Source: Tritrichomonas foetus
Taxonomy: Eukaryota > Parabasalia > Tritrichomonadida > Tritrichomonadidae
Length of the DNA: 64,000 nt
Direction: 5' to 3'
NCBI GenBank assembly: GCA_001839685.1
Contig: MLAK01001393.1
Location: 34,974 to 98,973 of the forward strand
Each line of letters starts with the position of its first letter. The first letter of the stretch is position 1. Shown here in pieces: positions 47,897-58,726 of the stretch. The notes below the pieces were generated by a model. It saw only the letters and a list, made by a program, of their open reading frames with translations, was not told the DNA's origin and did not search any database. The position numbers were made by a program, and so were the translations under genes.

Positions 47897-49594
47897 TTAT
47901 TCTTCATGGTTTTCACCATCGGCCTCCGCCTGTTCTTCCGCAGCCTCTTCTACTGTTTCACCCTCTACATTCTCTTCTGTGGCAGGCTGTTCTGTCTCTG
48001 GTTGAGCTTCTGCTTCTGGTTGAGCTTCAGCCTCTGGTTGAGCTTCTGCTTCTGGCTGAGCTTTTGTCTCTGGCTGAGCTTCTGTCTCTGGTTGAGTTTC
48101 TGTCTCTGGTGATCCTTGTGCTTGTTGCTGTTGAAGCTTCTTTAAGAGTGAGGGCTGATTATCTGCTTGAGCGAAATCGAAAACAAGATCGCCAGAGTCG
48201 ACATCATCAGGTTGCTGCATAACAACAGTATCATCTGCATCGCCAAAGTTGAATCCAGTGGCCTCTTCTAATGTCGGATCCTGTGGTTCAACATCTTTGA
48301 TGGCGGCATAGAAGCGGTTAGCAGCAGATCTGAGGGAAGCCTGAGGAGCAGCGCAGAGGAGCATTACTTCATTCTTTGTGCGGGCGACTGCAGGTAAGCC
48401 GTAAACCTCTGCAGCAACTTCGAGACCGAGAATGGCTCGAACTGCACTCTTCCATTCGCTACTCTTTAATCCTTCAGCAAGTTCATTAATACTATCAACA
48501 CTTATGGCTGATTTGAATGCAGTCAGTTCAGCAGCAGTAGCAAGGGCTCTGCCGCCAGTAACTTTGAGAAGCTTTTTAGCTGGTGAGAGTGGTGGACCCT
48601 TTGGTTTCTTCGATTTCATCGAGTTGATTTCACGATGTGTAACATTTGATGAGCGTGATGGCGCATATGAGTCAATAAGTGTTGCAGAGCTCATCGGTTT
48701 GTTTTTATCGTCAACTGGTGAAACTTGTGGCTGTTGTGGTGCAGCTTGTGGATTATACATGTATTGTTGATCAACATAACTTCCATACTGTGGGTTAATT
48801 CCCATCTGTTGTTGGGGCTGCTGTGGTTGACTATAATCATAATTTCCGAAACCACGGCCTTTCTTCAAACCTGTATTGATGGTCTTCTTAATCCATTGTC
48901 CGGCTTTATCTAAAACTGATTCGCCAGATTTAGGGCCTGGTTGTGTACGGGGGACATTGGAAGCTGATCCATAAGATGATTGGTAATTAAAGCTGTTTTG
49001 TTGGTATGGATTTGAGTTGTCTTGGTACATCGATGCTGTTTGTGTTGGATATGGGGTCGTGATTGAAGTTGATGAAGGTGGAGTTTGTGTCGGATATGGA
49101 GTTGTTATGGATTGATATGAAGGCGGCTGTTGTGGTTGGCTGTAGGAGGGGTTTCCGTATAGGCCTGGGGTTGGCTGGCTAAACATTGGTTGTGGTGGAG
49201 CTCCGAAACCGCCAGCGGCTCGATTTTGAGATTGATATGTCTGATCGAGTAATTGCTGAGCTAAATCCTTCATTTGTTCGTATGGTTGCATACCAAGGAC
49301 TGGGTGTGGGTCGCCACGAAATTGAATTGTATCTGATATTGGTGCTGTATAATTTCGAATTTCCATAATCACGTTTGATGGACCGCTTCGAGCGAGGTGA
49401 AGCATAACGGTAAGAGCTTTAACACGGACCTGGACAAAGCTGTTAGTTAACTTTCCAGCGAGCCCTTTAATAATTTTTCCGACATTTGCTGGATCCCTCT
49501 GGCATAAATCGACGGCTTCGGCAAGAGTTGCTCCAGGAACAGCATTTTCGTCGTTTTGACATGCTTTATCAACGATACGTGCGCAAGCAAACAT
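47897..49594 (-). CDS. Tepsin-like ENTH/VHS-domain protein
   Basis: The 565-residue protein starts with an ENTH/VHS-type domain (about 1-130): DNDENAVPGATLAEAVDL-like helices and KALTVMLHLARSGPSNVIME, then HPVLGMQPYEQMKDLAQQLL. A Pro/Gln/Ser/Tyr-rich linker follows (YNPQAAPQQPQ, SITTPYPTQT repeats), then a second helical domain at about 340-440 (KKLLKVTGGRALATAAEL, VRAILGLEVAAEVYGLPAVA) with VHS-like features. The same two-domain order is found in tepsin, the AP-4 accessory protein of Golgi vesicles. The C-terminus has a degenerate six-residue repeat, QPEAEA/QPETEA. A vesicle-coat adaptor role is inferred; epsin is the alternative. Confidence 0.7.
   Translation of the reverse strand: MFACARIVDKACQNDENAVPGATLAEAVDLCQRDPANVGKIIKGLAGKLTNSFVQVRVKALTVMLHLARSGPSNVIMEIRNYTAPISDTIQFRGDPHPVLGMQPYEQMKDLAQQLLDQTYQSQNRAAGGFGAPPQPMFSQPTPGLYGNPSYSQPQQPPSYQSITTPYPTQTPPSSTSITTPYPTQTASMYQDNSNPYQQNSFNYQSSYGSASNVPRTQPGPKSGESVLDKAGQWIKKTINTGLKKGRGFGNYDYSQPQQPQQQMGINPQYGSYVDQQYMYNPQAAPQQPQVSPVDDKNKPMSSATLIDSYAPSRSSNVTHREINSMKSKKPKGPPLSPAKKLLKVTGGRALATAAELTAFKSAISVDSINELAEGLKSSEWKSAVRAILGLEVAAEVYGLPAVARTKNEVMLLCAAPQASLRSAANRFYAAIKDVEPQDPTLEEATGFNFGDADDTVVMQQPDDVDSGDLVFDFAQADNQPSLLKKLQQQQAQGSPETETQPETEAQPETKAQPEAEAQPEAEAQPEAEAQPETEQPATEENVEGETVEEAAEEQAEADGENHEE
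47993..48110 (-). repeat. Coding tandem repeat, 18-bp units (QPEAEA-type)
   Basis: About six copies of an 18-bp unit coding QPEAEA or QPETEA in the C-terminus of the tepsin-like gene. It creates a fake frame of repeated SFCLW/WLS type on the other strand. Confidence 0.9.
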
Positions 49595-52050
49595 TTTTCT
49601 TTGTTTTTGCTTAAAACTATTTCACGTGTTTTTCAAGCGGTTAACGGTTTGTCAGAATGATTTTGAATTCTTTACAAAATCACCAATACCATTGAAAAAT
49701 CACTCTAGAAATACAAAATTTCTCAAAAAAATCTTACATTTCATGTAAAAACTCTCAAAAGCATTTTAATCATCAATTAAACTCAGAAAAACATTTGAAA
49801 GCTTTTGATCAGCTTTCGCTTTATTCTTTGGAGAGTTCAACAATTTAGCTATTTTCTATGCCATAAATGTGCCTCTAAACTTGGAGAAGTCTATGTTAAA
49901 AGGATTACAGATTCCAGCATTCTAGTGGACTTAACTGACAATAGACTTCATGATGATAACGATAGAACTCTACACAAAATAAAATTTTACAATGAAATTC
50001 AGTTATTCGCCACATTCGCAGATAATGTCCACATCGCTTGCTTTATTTTCGAAATTGAGCTTCTATCATCCGTCATAGTCTGTATGCGTTTTCCGATTTC
50101 TAATAAAATAAAAATTGGTTTCCTCATCGTAATCCATCGAATATTATTCAGAATGAAAGTGGAATCAAATAATCATGGTTCATTATTTACATATATATTA
50201 TACTGATTGTAACTGAAGATGTTCATCTTTATTTATTTATCTTCATTTGTGTGATTTAATTTATTGTCGGAATCAATCACCTTTTTTGGAAAATGGATTT
50301 AAAAGAATCCTAAAATTTAGCTAATTCTCGAAAAAAGTTAGCCTCATTTAATGTCTTTTGGAAGAATTTGTGAATTTATTTGTCCGTTCTTGGCATATCA
50401 CCATAATCATTGAAATGAAATGAATCATTATGTTTTGCATTCATTTGTATTATAGGACAACTTCATTGGTACTTGTCAAAGCTTATTTGTATCATTTTCA
50501 TTCATCAAATTACCAAAAAGGAAATCCATGAATAAAGAAATGAAATTGGAAAACTGTAAAAACAACTGAACCTAATGAATGGTGCTATTAACTTCGAATA
50601 TGCTTAATTTCATTATATTTACATACATGAGTGTATCACGATGATATTGCAATAGGCTATCTAACCTTTTGGATAATTTTTATCGTATTACCATGACAAA
50701 TTGCACATCAAGATGTGGAACATTGAATGAGTTTATAACGGTCAATAGCTTGATCTATTGATGAATCACTTTGGAAAATTATCGTATTTACTTCCAGTTC
50801 CATACTCGAAAATGATCACAAAAGGCTCCATGGAAAATGCTTTATAGCCATCGTATTCATATGATAATTTAAGTCAATCTTCTTTGATAATTTCAATAAA
50901 ATATCACTTTTGTGCAGTTTAAGAAGTTAACCTGAAAGTAGAAGGTGACTGTTTAACTTTTTATTTGATCTCATCAACAAAGAAGTCATTTGTATGATAT
51001 AGATTTTGATTTGTTCCAAGAGGTAACACGCTAAATAAACTTCCTTTCCACTTTTATCCCTCAAATATCTAATTTAACAATGAACGAATAGTGTTCCAAT
51101 TGATCAAACGTCATTTGGTTCAAAAATGTATTTTATTGAAATGATTCGAAAATGGTTTATAAAGCCAGCACCATTATTGTTATTATTTTTATTCAAGAAA
51201 CATAAATATATACATGGTTTGGGCAATTATCATCTTACTTTAATGTGATAATTGGCTAATGCATATGATAAGATAATCATATTTGGAGAAATTACAATGT
51301 TAGTTTTAGGTTCTTTAATATCATTCATTCAACCAACAAAATGTTATGTGCATTTATCACAGAAAAGTATGGTATTATCTCCATGACAGAAATAGAGGTT
51401 TAATCGTGAAACACAAAATTCACAAAACCCAAATTAATAGAGTAAATGGTATTAGACAAGGGATATTCCAATTAACGATTATACTATTAACTTTATAAAT
51501 AATCATATCTTTCTTTCTCTTTCTCATAATTTTTATTTTTATTAATTCTATATAAATGTGGAATTTCTCTCGTCTTGGAAAATGAAGATCTGGTTTTTTG
51601 GAAAAGAAATAGTAAATCAATATGAGAGTTGTTCATAATTTTTCACTGATAAATTAGCATTACTTGATGACTCATCTATGATGAGGGAATTGGATTTTTT
51701 CTTGATAGTGATTTCTATTTTAAAAGAATTATTCTTTAAGAATCATGTTGATATTTCCATCAAATATTTTTCCAAATTTTAATGTCACTCATCACTGCCT
51801 TCCGATTAGATTTTCAATGAAGACGAATTTATCAGACCAATTATTTTGAATAATTTTCACAAAAATATTTGACCATAACTTTAAATTTTAACAAGGGTAA
51901 CCACTTTAAAAGGTCAATTATAAAATTTTAAGAATAGAAAATTTTCAATTCACCGAAAGAATTTTTTCTGGTGAACTTTTTGACTATCAATGGAAAAAAA
52001 AGTTATGTCATTTGTAATTTTTCGTTTTGACAGAAGAGGAAGATTTGACC
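49595..52050. other. Long gene-poor tract upstream of the SLC44-like gene
   Basis: About 2.5 kb between the divergent tepsin-like and transporter genes. A 133-codon open stretch at 49805-50206 begins without ATG, so I treat it as at best a relic. On the minus strand near 50640-50890, short coding-like stretches (for example DGYKAFSMEPFVIIFEYGTG and SSIDQAIDRYKLIQCSTS) broken by stops suggest a decayed gene. CTL-gene promoter words (GGTGAACTTTTTGAC) lie at about 51970-51984. Confidence 0.45.
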
Positions 52051-53634
52051 ATGAATATTCAGGAGAATCCTTATCACGCTCAGTATGGGCAACAGACTCC
52101 AGAACAAATCTATCAGACTTTCGATTATGACCCTTATAATATCAATTATCAGCAAATGAGTGTTGATCAATGGTCGCAAGTTCCCAATAATCAATCGTGT
52201 TATTCACAATATTGGGATAATCCCGAGTGCTTTGAACCCCAAAATTTTGCGCGCAACACCAAATCCGAAACTTCATATTATGACGTTTCTTATTCAATTG
52301 CATTTTGGATAAATTTTGCCGTAACAATTGTTTTAATCGCATTTATGATATATTCATCTACGACAGCCTTCAAAAAAATCGCATCTGAAATTGAAAAAAA
52401 TCCATCACCACAAAATCCAGTAACGGACGATAAAATGCAGCCAATTAATTTAAGTGCATATAAAGCTCCACTTCTTGCATCACTTATTTTATGTTTCATC
52501 ATCAATACAATTCATTTTGTTTATGCTCACATGTTTTCATATCAATACATTAAATTTGGTATGATAATTGGCGTAGTTATTTCATTTTTATTCTGTCTTT
52601 TCCCAGTCGGTGCTGGATTTTTCTATGCGTTTCTGTTTCCACTTTGCACAGCCGTTTTCTCTCTCTTTTGGTACTGTCTCGCCAAGTCAAGAATTCCATT
52701 CTCCTCACAAATATTCAAACAGACTACCACAATTATTCTCCATCATCCGTCAATTGTCGTTTTCTGTCTTTTCCAAACAATTCTTGATTTTGCCTTAACT
52801 TTGGGTTATCTATACGTATGCTTAGTCTGCAACGTCCTTGAATACAATCCATTATGGTATGTATATTGTGTATTTTCATATACATGGATCACCCTCACAC
52901 TGAAATATGTAAATTACATGACTGGTGCTGGACTTGCTGCATCTTGGTACTTTTTAGGAAACACTCCACAATATCCGAAATATCCAGTTTTGGATTCCTT
53001 CAAACGTGCAACAACGACTTCATTTGGCAGCGCATGTTTCGCAAGCCTAATTCTTGCTGTTATTCAAGCCATTCGTGCTTTAATAAACATAACAACACAA
53101 AATCAAAGAGATGATAACGATCGCGAGAATCATGGCTCCCAGATTTTCTTAAATGTCATTCGTTGCATGGCATTATGTATTTTAGATTTATTAGAATCAG
53201 TTGTTCGCTGGATGTCTCGTTATGCACTCATTTACTGCTCAATTTATGGAGTTCCTTACGCTGAAGGTTGCAGAAGATGGGCTGAATTGAATTGTCATCG
53301 TTTTGTTAATGTTTTAGTTGATGGCTGTGTCATTCGTGATGCTATTAATTATCATTTTATCATCTTTGTTGCAGGTAGCGGACTTGCTGGATGGGCTGTA
53401 GCATCTGGACTATTTGCTTCTGCATCAGGACCTTATATTTTCATGATTTTAATGACAGTTTTCTTCACAATGTCTTCAATGATGCTAATAAATGAGCCCA
53501 TATTGACTATCAGTGATACCCTGTTGATATGCTTTGCTGAAAATCCAGAAACCCTCAGAACTAAAGATCCAAATTTATATCAAGTGTTATGTAGAACTTA
53601 CTCAAATCAGTTGAGCCAGAAAATTGGTCACTAA
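52051..53634 (+). CDS. Choline-transporter-like protein (SLC44/Pns1 family)
   Basis: From the ATG at 52051 the protein has 527 residues; the longer open frame starts with TTG. An N-terminal cytosolic part rich in Tyr, Gln and Asn precedes about ten hydrophobic helices (for example FWINFAVTIVLIAFMIYSS and APLLASLILCFIINTIHFVY). The C-terminal third matches the family: CMALCILDLLESVVRWMSRY, ALIYCSIYGVPYAEGCRRW, then a helix pair with IIFVAGSGLAGWAVASGLFA and FAENPETLRTKDPNLYQVL near the end. CTL proteins transport choline or related solutes at plasma and organelle membranes. In trichomonads the substrate is unknown. No signal peptide is needed because TM1 follows the cytosolic N-terminus. Confidence 0.9.
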   Translation: MNIQENPYHAQYGQQTPEQIYQTFDYDPYNINYQQMSVDQWSQVPNNQSCYSQYWDNPECFEPQNFARNTKSETSYYDVSYSIAFWINFAVTIVLIAFMIYSSTTAFKKIASEIEKNPSPQNPVTDDKMQPINLSAYKAPLLASLILCFIINTIHFVYAHMFSYQYIKFGMIIGVVISFLFCLFPVGAGFFYAFLFPLCTAVFSLFWYCLAKSRIPFSSQIFKQTTTIILHHPSIVVFCLFQTILDFALTLGYLYVCLVCNVLEYNPLWYVYCVFSYTWITLTLKYVNYMTGAGLAASWYFLGNTPQYPKYPVLDSFKRATTTSFGSACFASLILAVIQAIRALINITTQNQRDDNDRENHGSQIFLNVIRCMALCILDLLESVVRWMSRYALIYCSIYGVPYAEGCRRWAELNCHRFVNVLVDGCVIRDAINYHFIIFVAGSGLAGWAVASGLFASASGPYIFMILMTVFFTMSSMMLINEPILTISDTLLICFAENPETLRTKDPNLYQVLCRTYSNQLSQKIGH

Positions 53635-55394
53635 AATTTGTTACAATGTCATCGTTTTTTCTTAAAGTTTTCTTTTTTATTGATAATATTTATTTTAAAG
53701 CCAATTTTTGCATATTCAATTATTATATGAAGCTTTTTTTCCTCCAATCAAATCATTTGTATTATAAATATGGGATGACATTTCATTTTCCTAAAACTCA
53801 TTTCTCATCAATGAGAATGTGAAATAAAATTCCTTCTTAATTCGAAATATACAATTCATTCATCATGAAAATTGATTTTTTGTTCTTTCTTCACTTGACC
53901 AATTTATCAATCATCATTTTCAAATTTTTTGTTTGAATATCTTACTAATATATATTTTCGGTTTCCATAATATAGATTCTAAACAAATAACAATATTCCA
54001 ATTAATTAATGTTATTTCGATAGTGCAGAATCTCTTTTTAAAGTGAGAGAGATTCAAATTCATATTTATAGGAGTATAATGATTTGGTATATCATGTGAA
54101 AATAAGAAAATGGAAAGTTCATTAAAAATAAGTAAATTGATATTTTCGTTGACTCCTATAATGATCTTTTCTTTCGGATTTTTTCTTTTTTTCTTTTTTC
54201 TTTTTAGTTTCGAGATTCCTTCAAAATTGTAAATCATTATTCAATGAATTGAATATTTGATCAAATAAACCGATTTCAAAGAAAATTGGTTGATGAGACT
54301 CTCAAAAGTGTGACAAAACAGTGTCATATTAAATTCAAAGTTGCGTGATTCATTTATTCATAAAATCCTTTGATTTTCCTCGAGCTTCTTTATCTTATCA
54401 AAGATACAAGTTCGAATGCTCCTTTTTGAGACATATCAGCATATGAGATGATTCAAATTTTGAGTTTCTGAGAAAAAAAACGGTAAAATTATCAGAGCAT
54501 CGAGGATAAATGAATAATTAAAAGTATACTATTAATGAAATTATTTATTTACCAATGAGAATAAATAAAATCAGAGAAGTGAAAATATGAGAAATTCACA
54601 AAACCACTCAATTGGTTATTGTGAAATAATTGAAAGAGACTCAAATCGTTTTCAATAATAATCATAATGACTAAATCATTTTTTCTTGATAGGAAAAGCA
54701 TTTATCCAATGATTCTGTGTTACACCATAAAGAAATATGATTATTTGCAAATAAAATCATCAACTTTTTGATAACATGAAACAATTATTTCATTCAAAGT
54801 GTATTTCACAAAAGTTCATCAATTGAGAGAATTTCTTAGCATTTGGAGTTTGGTTTTTTCTGATACATTGTGGAAAAGATTATATTTTTCAATAAAAAGC
54901 CAATTCATAGAACATCTTTCCGAAGAGCAACTTGTGTACAACTCTATTATTTTTTTTTCTGTGATCGCTTTCAATGAACAATTTTACATATGATTGATCT
55001 AATTCCTCATTGTGAATTTAATACTGGCGCTTTCATGAAGAAATAGATCAGAAAAATATAGTTGATCGCCCTCAATATCATGCATTGGGAACAAAAAATA
55101 TTCTGAAGCTTCTGTTTGTGAGTATGTTTTTCAAATCCATTCATTTTTTTATAATAACTTCATTATTCATTTTATTCAATTTGAGTTATAATATAATCAA
55201 AATTGAATAGAATATAGATGTATAATCATTTCCCATACAATTAGAAATATGAAAATCTCTTATTCGATTTTTTCAATAAAAATAAAGATTTGGTTGTTCA
55301 TCAAAATTGAAATATTCATCACTTTCTTTAGATATTTTGAAAACAAAATTGAAAAGATTATTTTTTCATTTATCTCTCATATTCATATAGTCAT
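53635..55394. other. Gene-poor tract before the E2F gene
   Basis: About 1.8 kb, A/T-rich, between same-strand genes. A probable gene relic lies at 54799-55140; otherwise nothing is supported. Confidence 0.4.
54799..55140 (+). pseudogene. Possible decayed coding fragment
   Basis: A 64-codon open stretch without ATG (KVHQLREFLSIWSLVFSDTL, ending FNEQFYI) is followed, in another frame, by LIPHCEFNTGAFMKK and then, after a further shift, by IDQKNIVDRPQYHALGTKNI. Protein-like composition over three frames in series suggests a relic with frameshifts. No family recognised; confidence is low. Confidence 0.28.
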
Positions 55395-56405
55395 ATGTTC
55401 CTAACAGCAACACCATCTCTGAGTTATGAATTCTTTGATGACTCTACTATACAATCAGAATCATCAACAAAAATGTCACTCAAGCAAGGCCATTCTATCA
55501 TTCATAAAGAAACACCGAATGGAATTCCTCAAATTCGTGCATTTGCTGATCCTCAATCACAAATGAACCGAAGTGACAGAGAAAATGCTACCAATAATCC
55601 TTATTCTTCCCCCAATGATACATTTTTAAACCTTGACGCATCAGGCTTATCTGACGATGCCGAAATCATTGAGACAAAGCATGGGAAGCAAATGAAGCCT
55701 TCGAAGAGGATAAACAAAAGAGTTTTTAATATGATTTTCAAGAAACTGATTGTTGCTTTTGAAGAAAACCCTTCACTTGAAGTTCGAATGATGGATGTGT
55801 CTCGTCACTACGGAGTTCAGCATCGCCGAATTTATGATTTTTTCAACTTATTAACACATTTCGGCGTATGCGTAAATAAAGGACATGGGAAAATCGGTTG
55901 GATTGGATTAGCAAACATTCAATACTACTTTGAAAAAGTTTATCGCAAACTTGAGAAAAAATCAAACACTATGAACGCTTTGGATATTTTCTATGCAGGA
56001 CAATCACCTTCTTTAGGATTAATTACAAAGAAAATTATTTCTCTCTACATGTACGCAGGCGTTGATATTTTAAATATCAAATTTATTGCCAAAATGATTT
56101 CCCAAGGTCATGGTGAAATCAAATCTCTAGAAAGAAGAATTTACCTCGTCTTGAACATGTTGGAAATAGTGAATGTTGTCTCACATACAACCAAGGTTTC
56201 TGAATATAAACTGCTTTTTAATTATAAAAAGCATGATCAAGAAGTTTTTCAGGAACGCCTTAATGAAATGAGCAGTGTTGATGAGTGCTACCCAATGAAC
56301 TTTTTGAATAGATTTGATGAAAAAATGATCGAAAAAATAAGGGAAACAAGACTCCAAGCAATGATCAAATTTGTAAATTCGATCAATGAAAAATACATGG
56401 CATAG
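55395..56405 (+). CDS. Atypical E2F-like protein with two DNA-binding domains
   Basis: The 336-residue protein has two winged-helix units of E2F type. The first, about residues 104-171, has VSRHYGVQHRRIYDFFNLLT with the RRIYD core and a following strand KGHGKIGWIG. The second, about 204-275, starts SLGLITKKIISLY and has LERRIYLVLNMLEIVNVV. Classical E2Fs have one DBD and a DP-dimerisation coiled coil; proteins with two DBDs (E2F7/E2F8, plant DEL) bind DNA without DP. That type is known and the match here is mine. The N-terminal 100 residues are Ser/Asn-rich, with no recognised domain. A role in cell-cycle transcription is inferred. No transactivation or Rb-binding segment is visible at the short C-terminus. 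Confidence 0.82.
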   Translation: MFLTATPSLSYEFFDDSTIQSESSTKMSLKQGHSIIHKETPNGIPQIRAFADPQSQMNRSDRENATNNPYSSPNDTFLNLDASGLSDDAEIIETKHGKQMKPSKRINKRVFNMIFKKLIVAFEENPSLEVRMMDVSRHYGVQHRRIYDFFNLLTHFGVCVNKGHGKIGWIGLANIQYYFEKVYRKLEKKSNTMNALDIFYAGQSPSLGLITKKIISLYMYAGVDILNIKFIAKMISQGHGEIKSLERRIYLVLNMLEIVNVVSHTTKVSEYKLLFNYKKHDQEVFQERLNEMSSVDECYPMNFLNRFDEKMIEKIRETRLQAMIKFVNSINEKYMA

Positions 56406-56613
56406 AAACTCGGTTTAATATCTAACAAATATTTGCCTTTTTTGGTCATATTGTGCGTTTTATTAAAATAAAATATCATTTATGTGAAAATTTTATAATA
56501 ATTTTTTTATGTTGATTTGTCTTTATTTTTATCATGATTAATCATGAAAATGCACTCCATCTTGTGAAAAGTGAAATTTCATCATGTATATTTATATTTG
56601 CTATTTTGTCATC

Positions 56614-56797
56614 GAAATGACTTGTTTCTGCTCATCACTGTCAAATTGATGAAAATGCACTTTGAATTAATTTTAATAAAAATAACGCATATTTCGGTTT
56701 AATTCAAAGTGATGTCATCGAAATCCAAATACCAAACTCGAAATTATTCACCAATTTTTAATCAGTTTGACAGTGATGAGCAGAAACAAGTCATTTC
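56614..56797. repeat. Large inverted repeat spanning a gene's 5' end
   Basis: Outer arms 56614-56650 and 56761-56797 are inverted copies with one difference in 37. Inner arms 56658-56670 and 56699-56711 are a perfect 13-bp inverted pair (CACTTTGAATTAA). The right outer arm encodes residues around SDEQKQVIS of the membrane-protein gene, and the inner right arm ends at that gene's start codon. Confidence 0.95.
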
Positions 56798-57200
56798 AAA
56801 TCTACAGTTGGATAATCAACGGCAGGAAAAAATCATTAAAATTATTTTAAATTCTACAAATTTTGTGGCTATGATTGTAATTCTCATTACTGGCGGATTA
56901 GAAAAGAATTTTGGACAATATTTTATATTTTCTTTATTATTTCTAGCTAATATTGCTTTCCAAACATTTGATATTTTCGTTGGGTTGATTTTCATTACTA
57001 TAGCTCCAATTTTATCGATGTTGAGTTTTTTTCTATATTCAAATGGTGTCTCTGGGCCAACTTATAGTTCAATTTTGTTAACATTCTGTATAGTATTATC
57101 ACTTGAGATAATAATGAAGAATACAGAAAAGAAATATTTGGATGAAATCAAGGAACTCAACGAAACAAGTAATTTAATTCAATATATCGAGCAATCATAA
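56712..57200 (+). CDS. Small four-helix membrane protein, unknown
   Basis: The 162-residue protein from the ATG at 56712 (preceded by a GTG codon) has a polar N-terminus of about 45 residues, four hydrophobic helices packed in pairs (FVAMIVILITGGLE, YFIFSLLFLANIAFQTF, IFVGLIFITIAPILSMLSFF and YSSILLTFCIVLSLEIIM), and a charged coiled-coil tail (EKKYLDEIKELNETS). No family is recognised. The N-terminal coding sequence lies in the right arm of the inverted repeat at 56614-56797, so the transcript would have a long hairpin if transcription starts left of 56614. Confidence 0.6.
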   Translation: MSSKSKYQTRNYSPIFNQFDSDEQKQVISNLQLDNQRQEKIIKIILNSTNFVAMIVILITGGLEKNFGQYFIFSLLFLANIAFQTFDIFVGLIFITIAPILSMLSFFLYSNGVSGPTYSSILLTFCIVLSLEIIMKNTEKKYLDEIKELNETSNLIQYIEQS

Positions 57201-58726
57201 AATCGATTTTATTTTGATAATAGGCTGATGGCTGAACTGCACCCATTGAAAGCAGGGTTTCAATGAGGTCATTCAAATTGAATTGAGTAGAGTGAAAAAT
57301 CCACATGATATCTTGCTTTGAAAAAGATATGATAAGATTCAGTGAAACCGTATATAATTTACCAAAATATGGTGAATCTGAAAATGATCGATACCAACTT
57401 TTTCTGTGATTAATATGACCAAAAGCTCAACCAGAAATTCATAATTCACCTTTAGAATTGACCAAACGTATATTAATCAGGTTCAAGTGTGGTCGTAATA
57501 CTGAGGTATATTTTACATTACTAGAATGAACAATTCTTACAAAGATCATCAAGATTTCATATTTTCAAACAATCAACTAAAGCTCAAATTACAACGGCTT
57601 CGACCATTAGTATTAGGAGCATAATGAAATACCGTAGAAGTCATTTATGATCAAGGAAATGATTCACCAAACACGTTTATATTAATATATTACCGACAAA
57701 TCACTTTCAACATAATTACATTCATTTTTGTTTCAATTTTATAAAGAAGAATGATGCAGTTAGTCTTGAATCTCTACATACCTAATATTAACCGAAAATA
57801 ATATATATTTTCGAATTTCTGGGGGAGTAAAAGGCTTCTTAAGAATTTCAATTTGTTAATTCAACATAAAAAGTTGTTGAAGTTGTTTTGTATGGACTTC
57901 ATTATTTGATTAAATCATCAACACAAAGTTTCAATGTGATTATAGAGAATAAAATACTGTCTATCAATATGAATTTTATATTGATTCAATTATTTTATTT
58001 TCTACTCAATTATTCCGAAGTGTAAAATATTGAGTTTATAAACGATTCTCAAAATTTGAGTGTAAAGTACAAAATTCATTCTTTCATGATTTTGAAGACC
58101 ATTACTATTTTTTTTACGTTCATTTTGATGCATGATATGAGTTGTTGCCATTTGATCAAGTTCCAATTATGTTAGTTCTCATATTCCATTGAATAACTGG
58201 CAAGAATTAAACAATTATTGAACTCCCATGTTATGAATTCAAAAATATCGTTCAAAATTAAAAGCATGTTATTCAAATACATTCAACTTACCGATTTCTT
58301 TTGCATCATTGAACTTTTTCAAATCATCTGACTGTTTATGGTGCAATCAAATTTAACAAAAGCGTTCAAAGAAATTCAATATTTCAATAATTCATAAAAT
58401 TCTTCGAACAAAATTCTATATAATGCCGCTCAAATATTTTATACTATAAAAATATTTGAATGAATATAGATAATATTGTATTAACACAATGAACATCACT
58501 TTTTCAGTTCTGCATAAAAAACTCCTCCACAAAATCTTTCAGAAAATTGAAAACATCAGCAACATGAAATTGTGATCAATCGGTTTAATCAGAATTTGTG
58601 AAATATCACTTCTTGAAAACATGTAAAATATTCAAATTCATGAATAAACATATTATCATAGAATTTTGTATTAAATGAATTGAGAAATTAGTTTGTGTGA
58701 TCATTCAACATCAGTTTAAGGAAAAC
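57201..58726. other. Long intergenic tract before the Myb gene
   Basis: About 1.5 kb, A/T-rich. Some open stretches without ATG have a weak protein-like look, for example KVVEVVLYGLHYLIKSS near 57870, but stops are frequent and no family is recognised. No RNA gene is visible. Confidence 0.4.

Noticed and set aside
47849..48112. 87-codon frame with repeated SFCLWLS units
   Set aside because: Reverse-complement shadow of the QPEAEA coding repeat in the tepsin-like gene.
49805..50206. 133-codon open frame
   Set aside because: It begins with TTG; the first in-frame ATG is late, and no family or domain is recognised. At most a relic.
57248..57265. Small hairpin TTGAAA-GCAGGG-TTTCAA
   Set aside because: Only six paired bases; expected by chance in A/T-rich DNA.
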